From the NCBI GenBank assembly GCA_946811695.1, contig OX328124.1, forward strand, positions 30,329,648 to 30,393,647: a stretch of 64,000 nt of DNA, given 5' to 3'. Below the pieces are notes generated by a model. It saw nothing but the letters and a program-made list of their open reading frames with translations, had not been told where the DNA came from and searched no databases. The translations under genes were made by a program, and so were the position numbers. The DNA is from Gonocerus acuteangulatus (Eukaryota; Arthropoda; Insecta; Hemiptera; Coreidae). This document shows, piece after piece, positions 1 through 12,500 of the stretch (its first letter is position 1; the number at the start of each line of letters is the position of its first letter).

Positions 1-709
1 AAAAGCTTACTAAATGTTCTACAAAAAAGATTCTGAAACAATTTTTGATTAGGCTATGTCAATCGGAGAAATAAGTGCTTAAACTTTGAAGTAATTGATT
101 TCGTTTATTCGAACGGTTCTTTTTGTTTGTTTTTATTCCTTGTTATTTTTTAATTGCTTAAAGTTGGATAATGTATTTGACAATAAAACAGATTAATTAA
201 AATAAGAAAAACAATTCATTGTTAAAAATATATCAGGCTGTACGAACAGCTTTTTTCCTCTATTTTTATCCACTAGATAGGCTTTATTTTGCATATTATT
301 CTATATAAGTTTTATTCAGCAGGGGATTCTGATGAAATGTCGTTTTTTTTGCTGTGGATTTTAAATACGATGTATCTAAGATTGGATAACATTAGCGAGT
401 CTACATAGTTAAGAACCGACGACGGAGGATTACTTCTTGCTATGATTTAGTCTACATATGTATATTAAGTCCTAAATCCAAAAAATAAACTTCACAACGG
501 TTAGATACTATGAGCGAATATGGCGGTTCAATGCCCGTAGAAACAAGGGGGCCGCAGGAAATTTACCTGCTAAGAGTTAATCCTCAAGAGCTGTAAATAT
601 ACCCCAGGTATCTGCCGACACAAATACAAAGCCTAGGCAGAGAGCACCCAAAAATCTCAGATCCAAACATAAGGTTATATACTAAATATTCATAAAGACT
701 ACTTAGTTT
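1..709. other. AT-rich repeat-derived sequence
   Basis: No gene is visible. Bases 1-105 resemble the inside of the Helitron at 22154-23404 (around 23050-23140): both have a 'ctacaaa..gattctg' block followed by 'gtcaatcg.aga.ataagtgctta'. The left edge therefore probably cuts a Helitron. The last coding exon of TMTC4 was looked for here on the minus strand and not found. Confidence 0.4.
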
Positions 710-712
710 TCT

Positions 713-743
<31 letters not shown>

Positions 744-907
744 ACGGCACATCTACTTCTAGGTCATTAGCGCCGTCATCCAGGGTACAGCGAGAAATTT
801 TCCCAACGAGCCCTGAGATGAGAAAATTCCTGCCGGAGGTGGGGATCGAACCCACCATCTCCCGCTTATGAATCCAAGGCGCTAACCATTAGACCACGGG
901 AGACCCC
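710..907 (-). mobile_element. tRNA-derived SINE, family 1
   Basis: On the minus strand the element begins with a tRNA-like head: an A-box-like TGGTCTAATGG and a B box GGTTCGATCCC, with TTCATAA in the anticodon-loop position. A unique body of about 100 bp and a poly(A) tail follow (poly-T on the plus strand). It is flanked by a perfect 12-bp duplication, GACTACTTAGTT, at 698-709 and 908-919, so this is an L1-style insertion. Other copies are at 6302, 8301 and 30810. Confidence 0.9.
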
Positions 908-1273
908 GACTACTTAGTTGCAAACCGATTCATCAATTAGCAATCAATAGTTTTCAACAAAGGTTATATACTAAATATTGATAAAAAGTATTTAATTAGA
1001 AAAAAAACAACAATATTCCACAAGACTTGTTTTTGGTCCATTTGTGTCTACTCCATAGACTTAATTAGGTATATTATTCTATTGTAGTTGGGCAACTAAA
1101 CTTTGTTTTATTTTGTTAAATAAAGTTTTTTTTCTTGACTTGTTATTTGTCAAGACTTTTATTTGTCCTTGTGTATTTACTAGATAGGTTTTATTCGGCA
1201 TATTATTCTATATAGGCTATATTAGGCAGGGTATTCTACTCAATCTTGTGTACTTCTTCTTGATCCTTCTGTA

Positions 1274-1530
1274 CATGGGCGTATATTAAAACAATTTCGG
1301 GGGGGGGGGGGGGGGGGGCTGAGACCATTTCCAGGTATATATAATAATAATATGCTAAATATTTAGAGCTTGGAATAGTTTTAGGCAACTAAAACGCTAT
1401 TACACGTAAAATAAAATGTTTTAATTTAATTAATTTATTTTTAAGGGTATTACGAGAAGTTTTTATCATCAATTCAAAATTTCGGGAGGGGCTGCAGCCC
1501 CCTCAGCCCCCCCCCTCATATACGCCCATG
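1274..1530. mobile_element. Palindrome-ended MITE with G/C tracts, 8-bp TSD (hAT-like)
   Basis: The inverted ends are CATGGGCGTATAT, each followed by a long homopolymer G (left) or C (right) tract. The element is flanked by a perfect 8-bp duplication, CTTCTGTA, at 1266-1273 and 1531-1538. An 8-bp duplication is typical of hAT transposons. There is no coding capacity. Relatives lie at 29505, 29717, 34366, 53822 and 58816. Confidence 0.8.
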
Positions 1531-1764
1531 CTTCTGTATCCTCTAGAAAGCCTTTATTAGGCATATTTTGTATTGATTTATAGAGCTTTGCTTTAGAATG
1601 AGAGCCAGATTCTGTAATTTCCGCTTCTGTGTAAAAGTTAGCTACTGTCGGTGTCCCTGACGCCTTAATATCACTTTTATTCGAGATGTTCGAGAGGATT
1701 TTGATAATTTTCACGAGATATAAAAAAAAAAAAAATAAGTTTATTTCTTTTCTAAGCTTATCAA

Positions 1765-1827
1765 ATGGCACTAGGGACATGAACGGAACCGCGCTAAGAT
1801 GCTGCAGTTCCTGCGAGTCGGACTTTT
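1765..1827 (-). repeat. Dispersed 65-bp hairpin repeat, copy 1
   Basis: On the minus strand it reads GTCCGACTCGCAGGAACTGC, then a 'catcttagcgcgg' block, then 'ttcc..ccctagtgcc'. Close copies lie at 38001-38062 (minus) and 46458-46520 (plus). The centre can fold, because GGAAC and GTTCC pair around it. Its parent element is not recognised. Confidence 0.6.
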
Positions 1828-1996
1828 TGTGACTTTTTTTCAATTTTGTGACATTCGTGACTTTTTCGTGCAGTAGACACTCTGGATGGAGAGCAAACTT
1901 ATAAAGAAATGGACATTAGTAAACACAACCTCATGCAAATGAACTCTGATAATACAAAATATGGTTACTTTTAAGGTATTCACAGATTATATTATA

Positions 1997-2400
1997 CTAG
2001 CTGTGCCCGCGACTTCGTCCATGTGGATAGTAATTTAGGGCAGCATTTTTGGATATATCTCTTGGTTTATTTTAGATTATAAACACAGTCTTATGGGTTT
2101 AAATAAAATCTACTTTACAGTAATACTTCTCTATACATGGTATTAGATGTATAGTCATCGGGGTTCAAGCATACAGGCTGCTAGGATTGCTAAAACATGA
2201 CAGAGCCACTAAGCTGGCCCCTTAGGGATTGTTTAACTTTAGTGTGTATAGAGTGTCTGACAGACAGCAGACATATAGACAACACTTCTAAAAATCATTG
2301 TTTTGGGTACTATTGCGTTGATAAAGGCCCCCAATAGTATTTTCCCCCATATCTTCCATGGACAGACAGCGATCTGTTAGAATTTTATTATATGTATAGA
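1997..2400 (-). mobile_element. Non-autonomous Helitron-like element
   Basis: Read on the minus strand, the element starts with TCTATACATATAATAAAAT at 2400 and ends in CTAG at 1997-2000. The end is preceded by a GC-rich terminal segment containing GACGAAGTCGCGGGCA. A TC start, a CTRR end and no target duplication are the Helitron signature. There is no Rep/helicase sequence. Confidence 0.7.
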
Positions 2401-2757
2401 TAATCTGAATTATTTTGTAATTCAGAATAAATAGGTTTGGAAATCAATGGAAATAATCCCAAATGCAATATTAAAAATCAGAAGGGTTCAACAAAATTTT
2501 ACTTAAAAGTTAACTTGTACACTGCCAAGTGCTTTATTTATTAAATTTAATGTCACTAATTTTATTAAAATGTTCTTGCTCAAGAGTTGTTTAGTGTATT
2601 TACACAGAGCATATGAAGAAACAGCTTCATCTCGGCTAACAACCATCCTGTTATTTATGAATACTATTCTTAAAATAGAATAAAATGATTCACGTTATAC
2701 ATATTATATAGTTCCAAAAATGTTAAATGATAGCATCAAAGGAAAAGAATATTAGTT

Positions 2758-2798
<41 letters not shown>

Positions 2799-3057
2799 TT
2801 TTTGACACCAAAGTCTGTCAAAGTAATGGATGGAGAAAACCAAAATTCTCCCTTGGAAGCTACTCCCTTCTTAAAAAATTCAAACATACTCATCATATTA
2901 TTTATGCAACGTAAGAACCGTAAGAAGAAAGTTTGGTATACTACAACCTAAAGAATTTGATTTGTACCCCACATTGCTTTTTAAATTACTTTGACTTGTA
3001 TCCCATGTACACCAAAAGAGAGTATGCATTAATTTTGTATAACTAGATTAATTTTGT
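2401..3057. other. AT-rich sequence without a gene
   Basis: Holds a pure A run at 2761-2797 and nothing else recognisable. It probably lies in the intron after TMTC4 exon 12. Confidence 0.4.
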
Positions 3058-3065
3058 GTCAGCTG

Positions 3066-3478
3066 CAGGGCCGCCACAAAGGGGGGACTGCCGGGTACAT
3101 TTGTCTTGGGCCCGGGCCGGGCCTTGCTAATTGAAAAAAAATGTATAGGTTATGACCTTGTAAAAAGAATGGGGTTTAGAAATATAGACGGACGTAGCCT
3201 ATATTTATTGCAATGGGATCTATATTTTTTTTAATGTACAGAAACGACAAAACAAGTGCAGTCCCAGAATAGTATATTTCATTAGGAGTTGTAATAAAAC
3301 TACAAGTACCGAAAGTGACCTTTGCTGCACCGATTGTCGGCTATTATTCTCATTTCGCTCAAAACTCAAGATGAAAATAATTTTAAAATATCCAAAGTCC
3401 TAGAATTTTCAGTCTGGCTCTGAGAAGTGGGGGCCTGTGATCTGGTCCTGGGTCCGGCTCTGAGATGTGGCGGCCCTG
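3066..3478. mobile_element. hAT-like MITE (CAGGGCCGCCACA ends)
   Basis: The inverted ends CAGGGCCGCCACA / TGTGGCGGCCCTG sit between perfect 8-bp duplications, GTCAGCTG, at 3058-3065 and 3479-3486. This is classic hAT structure. A second copy, about 80% similar by eye, is at 36710-37170 with its own different duplication. This copy lies in a TMTC4 intron, only about 33 bp past the donor of exon 12. Confidence 0.85.
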
Positions 3479-3511
3479 GTCAGCTGAAATAATAATCTGT
3501 ATGGGACTTAC

Positions 3512-6500
3512 CAAGATTTGTATGGTAAAGAGCTTGGTCCTTTTTTAGGTTAATAGCTTTTAAGAAATGCTGTTCTGCATTCTCGTAAAGACCTTTTTTG
3601 CCAAGAGTGTTTGCTAAATTAAAATGTAATGATGAATCATCAGGTAGAATTTCAAGAGCCTCTGTTGCTAAACTCTGAGCTCTGTCTAATTCCCCTGAAA
3701 ATATCAAAATAAGTATTAGTCCTGGTTCTCAGTATTTTCACTAATTAGTCAGTGTTAAAAGTAAATCACCTAGTGAATCGAGCATAACTATCATATTATT
3801 CCAAGCTGTGCTATGAGTAGGTTTTAAGGTACTTGCTTGTTTCCAAGCAGCAAATGCTTCATTGTACAGCTTCTGAACCAGGAACTAGAAAAAAGAAAAT
3901 AAAAAATTCGAATCTTAAAGGTCTGATGAGGTACATATTTTTATAATATAAATACTTATTTTTGGAATACATATTCTCAGTACTAACACAGTTTATAAGT
4001 GATTGTAAACCTAAATATAAAAATCTAAATAAAAACCACTGTTAAATTCACTTAAACGTGACAGAAGGTTAATAAGAAAAAAACACTCACAATTACTTCT
4101 GCTCCAAATCCTTTATCCCTTTAATGCCATACATTTTTCATATCCTTCTGGCGCCTCTTCAAGAGCTCATAAATAAAAATATTTCTCGTCACATCAGTAA
4201 AAATTATAGACAGCTCTCAGGGCTATAACTTCAGTAATTAGACTCAGGCAGGACAGTGGAAGGTTTAACTATGTGGGCTGTCTACAATTTTTACTGATGT
4301 GACCAGAAATATTTCTTTCTATGCGCTTCTGAGGAGCCACCAGAGGGGTGTGAAAAATATAGAGCATTGAATAAAGGATTTGGAGCAGAAGTAATTGTGC
4401 GTTTTTATTATTTACCTTCTGCCAAATTTAAGTGAATTTAGTGGTATTAAAGGTCATAGGTATGTACGCCTCAGAAAGTGGTAGCAGCAAGGAGCTGTGC
4501 TCATCATTTATAGCCTAAAATCGAACCCTGTCTATAATCACTCCCTGTAGGCTCTACGAAAGATGTATATCCCCATGATCCTGATTGGGAAGGATTTCAA
4601 AACTCAGAAGGTCATGAGATCCGATGAGATGGCAAAAGCTCCTCGATGAAAGTCTGTACAGGACCCCAACAAGAGGCTGACTAAAGCTTAGATGGGTGGA
4701 CAGTATAAGGGAAGATTTGAGGACCCTGTTGGAACAATGCTGAACTGAAACATGAGTTTGGAACAAAAGGAAAACAGTATTAGACCGATTAAAATGTTGG
4801 ACGCTGCTTGAGTTGGACAGGACTCACTAACGCCATGTAAATTAAAATAAGGAGAGAGAGTTATACGTTTAACAAAACGTTTTATATATATGTTTAACAA
4901 AACTTTTGTACCAACAAAAAAATGTTAGTTATTGAAAATAAAAACCTTGCTTTTATACCTAAGCAGGAAGTAATGTATTAAAGTTTTTTGTTTTCATCCT
5001 GGAGCTTGTTTTGTAGCAATTTAATTTAATGAAGTGAGTTTTGGTAATAATACAAAATTATGTACAAAAGTAAAACTTACAAGATTTCCTAAGTTGTAAA
5101 AACAATCTGGATATTTCCTCCTATAAGCCAAGGCGTAGTTGTAACATTCTAAAGCTTCATCATAACGTTTCATAGTTGACAGAAGTATACCTAAATTCAT
5201 CCATGCTGCTGCAAAGTCCGGCCTGCAATAATATTGATCTCAATAGAAAGCAAACTATAGCCAACTCGATAATTAACTGTATTCTTTTTATGTTCAAATA
5301 ATTTTCATCGAATGATAGATATTGAGAAAACAAATTACTGCATCTGATAGTTCTTTTTGCAAAACTGTTGGTTAAGAAAAATGGGCAGTGGTTGACTATT
5401 CTTTATTCAGAATGAGTTATTTAGAGGGCAATACTGCATGATCAGTGACTTCATTAATCGTTCATGCATTCCTGTTTCCTAATCTGAAGAAAGGAGAGTA
5501 TATGAACAATTTATGAGAGAATTAGGAATAGTTTTTGCCACCAAACTACTCTTCCAAGTAAATATCATTTAATTACAATTTTTGAGCATTAGTTCGACCC
5601 TTAGATTTAAAATAGTTGGAATGTGTTTCATTATTTTCATTTCTTAGTGTTTGATTATAGTAATATGTGTTAATTAAATATTAACAAACGTACATATGGC
5701 TGTGCAAACTAAATGTTAAGAAATACCTGAGAGAAAGAGCTTTCCTTAACAATACCTCTGCTTCTAACATTTGCCCATCTTCTCTTAAAACATTGGCAAG
5801 GTTATTCATAGCTTGTTCATAGTCTGGGTACAACCTGCAATCAACTATACTTTAGAAAAGAAAAAAAACTTTGGGGCGAAAGTCGAATTTTATTTTTTAC
5901 CATATTCGTATATGGATTATTTATATACGAGGATATTATTTGGCCAACTTTTAAATAACATTTTTTTGTATAATTTTTCCTGTACTTTCGAGTGCTGTGG
6001 TGGAAAAAATCATTTTCAGAGCGGAAAATGCTCGAAAATCAATAAAACCACTTTTAGTTTGTATTTTATTCGACAGAACCTTAAATTTAAGCTGCTTAAT
6101 TCACCCAAACCTTAATTTGATTTCAAAGTAAAAAATTATTAAAAAATATTTACTTCAAAATTATCATAATTCATATATACTATTATGTCGGCCTACTGTA
6201 CGGAATCCGTTAGCACAGTCAGAACTATGGCGCAGAATACCAGCGCATCCGATGCAATTAGGTTTATACTTTTTCGAATTTGAGGTAATGTACATTGTGT
6301 TTTTTTTTTTTTTTTTTTGTTTTCAAAAATCAACAAATCTGGGCCATTAGCGCTGACATCCAGGGTGCAGCGAGGAATTTTCTCAACAAGCCCTGAGATG
6401 AGAAAATTCCTGCACCGGTGGGAATCGAACCCACCATCCCCCGCTTATGAATCTAAGGCGGTAGCCACTAGACCACGGGAGACCCCTACATTGTGTTATA

Positions 6501-9500
6501 TGTAATTAATATGAAACAAACTATTTCTAAGGGTTTTTGGAGTATGTTTAGGTGAACTAGACTGTTTACATTTAAGGTTATGTCTAGATAACTGCAAAAA
6601 AAGGTTTTATGGATTTTTGAGCATGTTCTGCTCCGAAAATGATTTTTTTCCACCTCAGCATTCGAATGTACGGGAAATAGTATACAAAAAAATACTATTT
6701 AAAAGTTGGCCAAATAATATCCTCGTATATAAATAATCCATTTAAAAATTAAAACTCGTCTGAAAATTCGAATTTGGCGTAAAATATTTTTAAAAAAATC
6801 ATGGTTATTAACATTTATAATTTACACCTCTATGATTTTTTTAGATTTTTTGGAGAAAAATTACGTCCATAAAAAAATAAAATAGATACAAGACGTTCTA
6901 ATTTATTGTGCCACTAATATGACCTCCAGAAGGCTAAAAATTTGCATGACTGAGTATTTTTAGGTTACCTTTCAAGTGGTCAAACTCCGAAATCGATATC
7001 GCTGGGGGAACTTTTCACCATCTTATCTTACTTTGTACCACCAGTATTTTTGTGACCAATGGTGTCATGTGATACTTTGATATTTCTCATCAGCACCTCC
7101 AGAGGATTGCGTCATGAGGTCAACCTTAGAAGCGGGTTTCCTACCAATGCAGGGAGGGAGGCAACATGGTAAAAGGCAATTATATCTGGATCCATGTTAC
7201 CCATCTAGTTCTTAAACCAATATTGATCTACGCCTAATTTAAGCTCTAGCTATAGCACATACTTTCTGTATAATGTTTTTCTATTTTTAGAATATTTTTG
7301 TATATCTATAAATTAGTATTAACTCTGTCCTACTTATTTTACAGCCCTGATGAAGGCTTAAATTTCAAGCCAAAACGTCGGCAAACAGTAAAACCCATTT
7401 TCACATGTAAAATTTAGTTTTATTAAGAAGAAACGACCGAAACCTGGCAATTTCTACCTTTGCATCGCCAACAGTCAACGATCTCCTCCCAATGAAAAAG
7501 TTAATAAATATTAATAGAAACCTTTATCCAGTAATTTAAAAAAAAAATATCAGACAAATATAATACAGGTTTTCATTCATTCTGAATTAAAACATTATAA
7601 AATGTTACATACATAATTGCTTGGCGGTAATGCTTTATGGCAAGAGAAGCATTCCCAGAAGTTTTTGCAAAGTTGTAATGTATTTTCGCATTTGAAGGAC
7701 ATACATTTAAACCTTTTGTAAACAGCTGTTTTTCCGTTCTCCAGTCAAGGGATCTTTGATGGCATCGCAGAGTGTTTATAAATAATAAGAAAAGTAAGAG
7801 TCCCCCTATTATCTGCAAAATAACAGTTTAAAATTACTCTGGAGATCTAAAAAAAAGAAAACGACTGTACCAAAACTAAGAATTGCTTACATTCTTTACT
7901 TTGAAATATGATATTAATTGTTCAATACCAATCACAATTAGCATACAGTAGCCAATTGATGGCAAGTACAAAATCCTTTCTGCTATAACAAAACCAACTC
8001 TAACAAACAAGTTGGAAGCAATTGAAAAAGGCACCACAATACAGAGAAGTGATAATAACACATTCCTGTAAAGAAGAAAAAAATATGTAATTCTTGTGGT
8101 ATTATAGACACAGAGATAATTATAAAATAAGCTTTAAGCTTCTTTGGAAAAGGCACCTTTTGACCCTATGGCATGCTCAACTAGGTGGAAATAAAAATAA
8201 TAACAAAACTTTTTGAAGCAGGGAAAATGTATTATTAATTTGTTATCCATGTCCAACACAGAAATTAATTGTTTAATTATATAATTAAAAAATGGTACCT
8301 ATTTTTTTTTAACGGCGCATCGACAAATCTGGGCCATTAGCGCAGACATCCAGGGTGCAGCCAGAAATTTTCTCAACGAGCCTTGAGATGAGAAAATTCC
8401 TGCCGCCGGTGGGGATCGAACCCACCATCTCCCGCTTATGAATCTAAAGAGCTAGCCACTAGACCACGGGAGACCCCGGTAGATGTTTAATGATAGTTCT
8501 TGGGAGATGGAGTCATGCTGATAATATATTTTCAAATAGTTTCCGTGAAATATAGTAGTTTGCCTGTTTAAATGGACATGGTCATAATTAAACAATTTCA
8601 ATGAAAACCAATGTTTTAGAAGTTATTTACGTAAAAACTCACATTTCATTTTGGTACCAAAATACTACTTGTTTCTGAGATTGTATTTGCCAAAGATTTA
8701 AATTTTCTTTTGAGTCTTATTCCGTGCACTGAATAATTATAAAATATTACATTTAAGGTAATTCCATTAAGATAATTGTTGTTGTTTAGCGGTTTATGTT
8801 TTGAGTTACAGTCAAAAAGTAATAAAAACTCATAAAAGAATTGCCCATGATAAGAGAGCTCAGCTAAGCAAGTAAATGCTAACATAGAAAAACAGGAATA
8901 TGAAAGAGGGCTACATTAATAAATATTCAAATGATTACCAATAACAAACAAATATTCTTGTTCTAATCATGTTTTAGAAGTAGAAAAAGTACATACATAA
9001 TGTAAAAATGCACCTTTGCTTGGATGTAGTTGGCCGCTTGAGACTTGTCACAATAAGCAAAGCAAAAATCAGCCAAAATATTATTATAAAAAAGAACCGC
9101 ATGTCTTTATGCAGGCTGTCCAGCTTAATAAGTGGGATACATCCCATTGACCAGTCAAAGCATAGCCACTCGGGGCAAATCAAAAGCCAAGCATTCAGAG
9201 CGTATATGTAATTATAGTTTAATACCTGCAATAAAGACAACAAACATGAGACCAAAGGATATCGTTCCAATGTCAAGGACGATAAATTAATATAAATTAA
9301 TTCATAAAACTTTAGGACTCTACACTATTCATTATTGTGATCCTTCGTAATGATTATACTTGCATGATCAAACCCCAATGTCGCCTTATTCAGAATTCAT
9401 GTAATCAATATTTTTGGAAGAGATAATCTACAGGTTAGTACCCTTTTATATCCTGGATAGAGACAATGCCTTTCCTTTTAGCGCGTTTCCTCCCTTCCTT

Positions 9501-12500
9501 TATAACCTCATAGGGGAGGAAACTCCCCTATGAGGTTGACCACATGACACACTCTAGAAGTGCTGATTAGAAGAATTCATGTTTAAGAACCCATAGATCA
9601 TGAAAATAACGATGGTTCAAATTTGTGTGTGTATATTAGATTAGGGAGACCCGGTGGCCGTAAGGGTTAAGGCATGAGCACTTAACACTCCGTGCCAAAG
9701 GTCGTGGGTTCGATTCCCACTAGGGGTGGAGGCTTTTCTTTAGAAAAAGAAAAGGCATCACCCCTATCCTGGCTAGAAAAGGGTGGTAACCTATAGATAA
9801 CCCGTCCTAAAATTCCTAGTTAATAATAAATGGACATTAAAATTTAAATAAATAATAAATATTAGATTAGAAACAGCTGATGAACAACAGCCATATTAGC
9901 TTTATTGTATTAGTATGGATGTGGTCCTACCTGCTACCGGAAGGTCTTCCCTAACTAAGGCTAAATTTATTTTTTGCATTATTAAGATGCTCCTGAAGAG
10001 GCGTCCAGGGACACAAAACATGTAGAGTGATAAATAAAGCATATTATGTGATGTTGACGAGTTTTATATGTGCATGACCATCTGCCTATATAAATAATAT
10101 ATTGCAAGAAAAAGGGGTCTCAATTTTATAGTATAAAATAAATAGGAATCGATGAAATATAATGGGCAATGAAACTTTAATTTTTGCTTTATATTTTATA
10201 TTTGTTCATTACACTGCATATTTCACTTCTAATTGATGTCTCTTCAGGGGGAATATGCTTGTGAATAATAAGGCTTACAGCTACATTAACTTATAGAGGA
10301 GAGCTTTCCACCAGCATTGCCACAACAAGACTGATCATAGAATGAATCAAATATGGTGGCGATAAGATAGCTGTTCGACAATCGATCTATCACTTGTTTA
10401 AAACTAATTTCCTGAAGAATTCGTCCTGAAAAACTTTAAAGATCTGTTTGGTTATTAATTAAGCCCCAACAATTAGGAGGGTTGTTTTAGGACTACAGTA
10501 ACCCAGATCAACTGGGACCAGGGCCGATCCGAGTTATCAAAAATCAGGGTTATCCGGAGAATGACGGAAAACGAAAGAAAAACCATATAAATCACTGAAA
10601 TATAAATCAATTTCTCCATGTTTGCTACTCCATGGTTGCGTCTGCATGGCTCACAACCACCATAAACTGTCTTCAGAAATCACCTTGAAACAAAAGCCTT
10701 CAATGCAATTTCTACTCTTTTTCCAATCAGATACGGTCGATGTTCCTACACCAAACTCAGCAGCAATGTTCTTAACAATTCTCCCTTATCAATTCTTGTC
10801 AATGCTTCCAACCTTTTTTCTATAGTCACAACAATGTTTTTACGTTTCGTCAAAATCCCGGACAAGGAACAAAGGAAACAGAAAAACTATATTGTACATC
10901 GACCATGACGCTAGGAAAACTCGCGTAATTTACCTACTGAGAATAGCAATTTCACATCTGTAAAACACGTCTTAAGTTACTACACTGAACAAAATAATTT
11001 TGTTTTCAAAACTGGTCCGGGTTAACGAGGTTTTACTGAATGTTACTTCTGGAAATTAACTTTAAACATGACATATCACCATATTGAATTCACGCAGGGG
11101 TGTCTTGATGGCAGGTTCTCTTCCTCAAGCTGAGGCTTAAGCCTTTTTATTGTTTGACCTTCTGCCTACTTCACCAATTCCTAAAGGGTAATTAAAAAAT
11201 ATATAGACTTGGAGTCAAATTCAAGGACTATTGATTTATAAGGGAAATGTGTTAATGAAACCAAGACACAGGGAGATTGTTATGTAATCAATTAATAATG
11301 TATATCTACAAATAAAGGATACTTTACTCTTTCAAAAAGTGTTTCAGCAAAAGATTGTGGGTTATCAACTGGGCGAAATACAGGCTGAGTGAAGTTCATA
11401 ACCCAGCATCGAGAGAATAGTAGTATACCTCCAGTTAATAGGAGAAAAATATGCCGAACCAACACCATCTGATTTTTCTTCAAAAATCCCAGGATTGCCA
11501 ATTTAGATTTTTGTAAATATATTGCTTTCTTCAAGCGCTCAGGGAATACGTAGCATTTCATAAATTGCGCAAAAGGTAAAATATCCATTGGATGGTACTG
11601 ATTAACCAAAAAAATATCAAAAGAACTGCAGAGACCCTTAAAACAAAAATAAGCACAGAAATGAAAACAGTGTAAAACAATTTTATAAATATAAAATTTA
11701 TGTAAGAAACCTTACAATAACTGTAACTCCTTGTTCTTTACAAAGCATTGCTATTCCAGCAAGTGATACACTCAATAATGTAAAGGAAATGTTTTGAGCA
11801 TGAGTCGTAGATGATGTCGCTCTACAGTAAACCAGAAACGATAAGAAATAAAAAATTGAGCAAAGTAAATCAGCCCTTCCAACAATTCCTGCAACCTTAA
11901 AAAATAAACCATAAATCAGGGTTAAGTAATAAATAAATTCTATATTTATGAGACAAGAAACTATTTTCGATAAAATAAATATATTTTAAAAATATAATTT
12001 ATTGATTCAATCAATTTAGCATGGAATACTTCAGAATTTAATGAACATTTAATTAAGCATTAAATAATACAATTCAAATTTAGTTTAATGCACTAATTTG
12101 TTTTCTTTCTTGTAATAAAGCAATAATAAAAGTAACAAAATATTAACCTTGTGAAGAATAGGCATTTTTACAGCACCTTTAGAAATTTATTTGGTAAATG
12201 TCGTAAACTGTCACACTATGTATGCCCATAGTGTGACAGCTTACGACGGATGAGAAAGCCCTTAACATTTACAATTATTTTTCAATAAATAATTTATCAA
12301 CATTTTAAATTAGAGTTCTTTATTCCGATTTTTACATATCCCTGCGCATGTTTACAAATGAATCGATCCATGCAAAAAGAGCTTCAGTCCATAATCAGTA
12401 GTTTTGAGAAAACGAGAAAAAACTGTCTACACCCTTCATTTGTTTTATTATTGTGCTACTTTTTTTCTTTTTTTTTTTTGTCTGAGTACCCCATACTGAC

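Noticed and set aside
1..3480. Last TMTC4 exon (final TPR helix and C-terminus)
   Set aside because: No minus-strand segment with the expected phase and a YH.WG-like start was found. It is taken to lie outside the window.
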